From Bacteroidota bacterium (lineage in GTDB: Bacteria > Bacteroidota > Bacteroidia > Chitinophagales > Chitinophagaceae): a DNA stretch of 64,000 bases. Both the position numbers and the translations under genes were made by a program. Location of the stretch: positions 186,001-250,000 of the forward strand of contig JAIUNW010000003.1 of the NCBI GenBank assembly GCA_020161535.1, read 5' to 3'. Below the pieces are notes generated by a model that ran no database searches, was not told the origin of the DNA, and saw nothing but the letters and a program-made list of their open reading frames with translations. Below, piece after piece: positions 63,576-64,000 of this stretch. How positions within the stretch are numbered: the first letter of the stretch is position 1; each line of letters opens with the position of its first letter.

Positions 63576-64000
63576 ATGGTTACTGAAAAAGCAATACTGG
63601 CAGGCGGTTGTTTCTGGGGTGTGGAAGAATTAATCAGGCAATTGCCTGGCGTAACCCATACGGTGGTCGGGTACACGGGCGGAGATGTTAAAAACGCTAC
63701 CTACCGGAACCATGGCAGTCATGCAGAAGGCATTGCCATTGATTTTGATCCGGCGGTGCTGGGCTATCGCCAACTGCTGGAATTCTTTTTCCAAATACAC
63801 AACCCAACTACCCGCAACCGCCAGGGCAATGATATCGGCAGTTCCTATCGCTCGGCGATTTTCTACCTCGATGCGGCGCAGAAAAAAACCGCCGAAGAAT
63901 TGATCACGGCGATGAATGCATCTGGCAAATGGCCCGGCCCGATTGTAACCGAAGTGGTGCCGGCAGGTGATTTCTGGGACGCAGAAGAAGAACACCAGGA
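63576..64000 (+). CDS. msrA: Peptide methionine sulfoxide reductase MsrA (truncated by window end)
   Basis: The first 141 residues are in the window. [20 protein letters not shown] carries the catalytic GCFWG motif near residue 12, followed by [20 protein letters not shown] and [20 protein letters not shown], all MsrA signatures. The enzyme reduces methionine-S-sulfoxide in oxidised proteins in the cytoplasm, as no signal peptide is seen. The start at 63576 is the ATG that gives the family N-terminus. The C-terminal ~40 residues lie beyond the right edge. Confidence 0.93.
   Translation, partial: MVTEKAILAGGCFWGVEELIRQLPGVTHTVVGYTGGDVKNATYRNHGSHAEGIAIDFDPAVLGYRQLLEFFFQIHNPTTRNRQGNDIGSSYRSAIFYLDAAQKKTAEELITAMNASGKWPGPIVTEVVPAGDFWDAEEEHQ

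Noticed and set aside
1..64000. tRNA, rRNA, tmRNA or 4.5S RNA genes
   Set aside because: The larger intergenic gaps were read for cloverleaf or known RNA motifs and none was convincing. Covariance searching would be needed to exclude small RNAs.

Overview
The window looks like a chromosomal segment from a Bacteroidota member, most likely a Chitinophagaceae-type bacterium. The indications are two kinds of TonB receptor including a SusC/SusD pair, a primary sigma factor lacking region 1.1, a type IX secretion-type C-terminal domain, several perfect TAnnTTTG (-7) promoter boxes, and the Bacteroidota pattern of many Tat- and SPII-type exported proteins. No rRNA or tRNA gene was seen. The species assignment is inference only.

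Region 1 (1-12.1 kb) is one dense leftward block. It holds MoxR ATPase, DUF58 protein, a BatA-type membrane protein, two further large membrane proteins (all abutting or overlapping), then TldD, PmbA/TldE and a second TldD that runs off the left edge. A DUF4159 protein is transcribed divergently from moxR. Both TldD proteins carry Tat signals and HExxxH sites, but the PmbA partner has no signal. Region 2 (12.1-24.1 kb) holds a ZnuD-like TonB receptor, rlmN, a Spy-like secreted protein, two overlapping pseudouridine synthases, an amidohydrolase whose start abuts an 18-bp hairpin, a 1-Cys peroxiredoxin, DNA polymerase IV, a Crp-family regulator and a DinB-superfamily protein.

Region 3 (24.1-37.7 kb) is mostly housekeeping: rimM, an unknown gene that separates it from rpsP, ffh, the primary sigma factor, a START-like protein, an LptF/LptG permease, a Tat-lipoprotein superoxide dismutase overlapping a CDF metal transporter, an M20 dipeptidase, an S4-domain protein, and a repeat-rich 0.65-kb gap before a T9SS-type exported protein.

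Region 4 (37.7-63.5 kb) contains a polysaccharide utilization locus. Leftward from 53.5 kb run SusC, SusD, a DUF3823 lipoprotein, a hairpin, GH2, GH127-type beta-L-arabinofuranosidase, a GH43 lipoprotein, a DUF4965-type glutaminase-like protein, an unknown exported protein and a LacI repressor. A LacI-type operator sits just upstream of susC. Rightward, a two-component sensor of the hybrid (HTCS) type is split into a 1054-residue kinase and a 259-residue AraC-type response regulator in the same frame. A vanadium haloperoxidase, a GH43/117-like enzyme and a large FG-GAP/ASPIC protein follow. msrA is cut by the right edge.

Three families of intergenic repeats recur: four arrays of an 11-bp palindrome at strict 14-bp spacing, three long inverted repeats built from TTTAAGG-like heptamers, and one field of 22-bp repeats at 35.7-36.0 kb.
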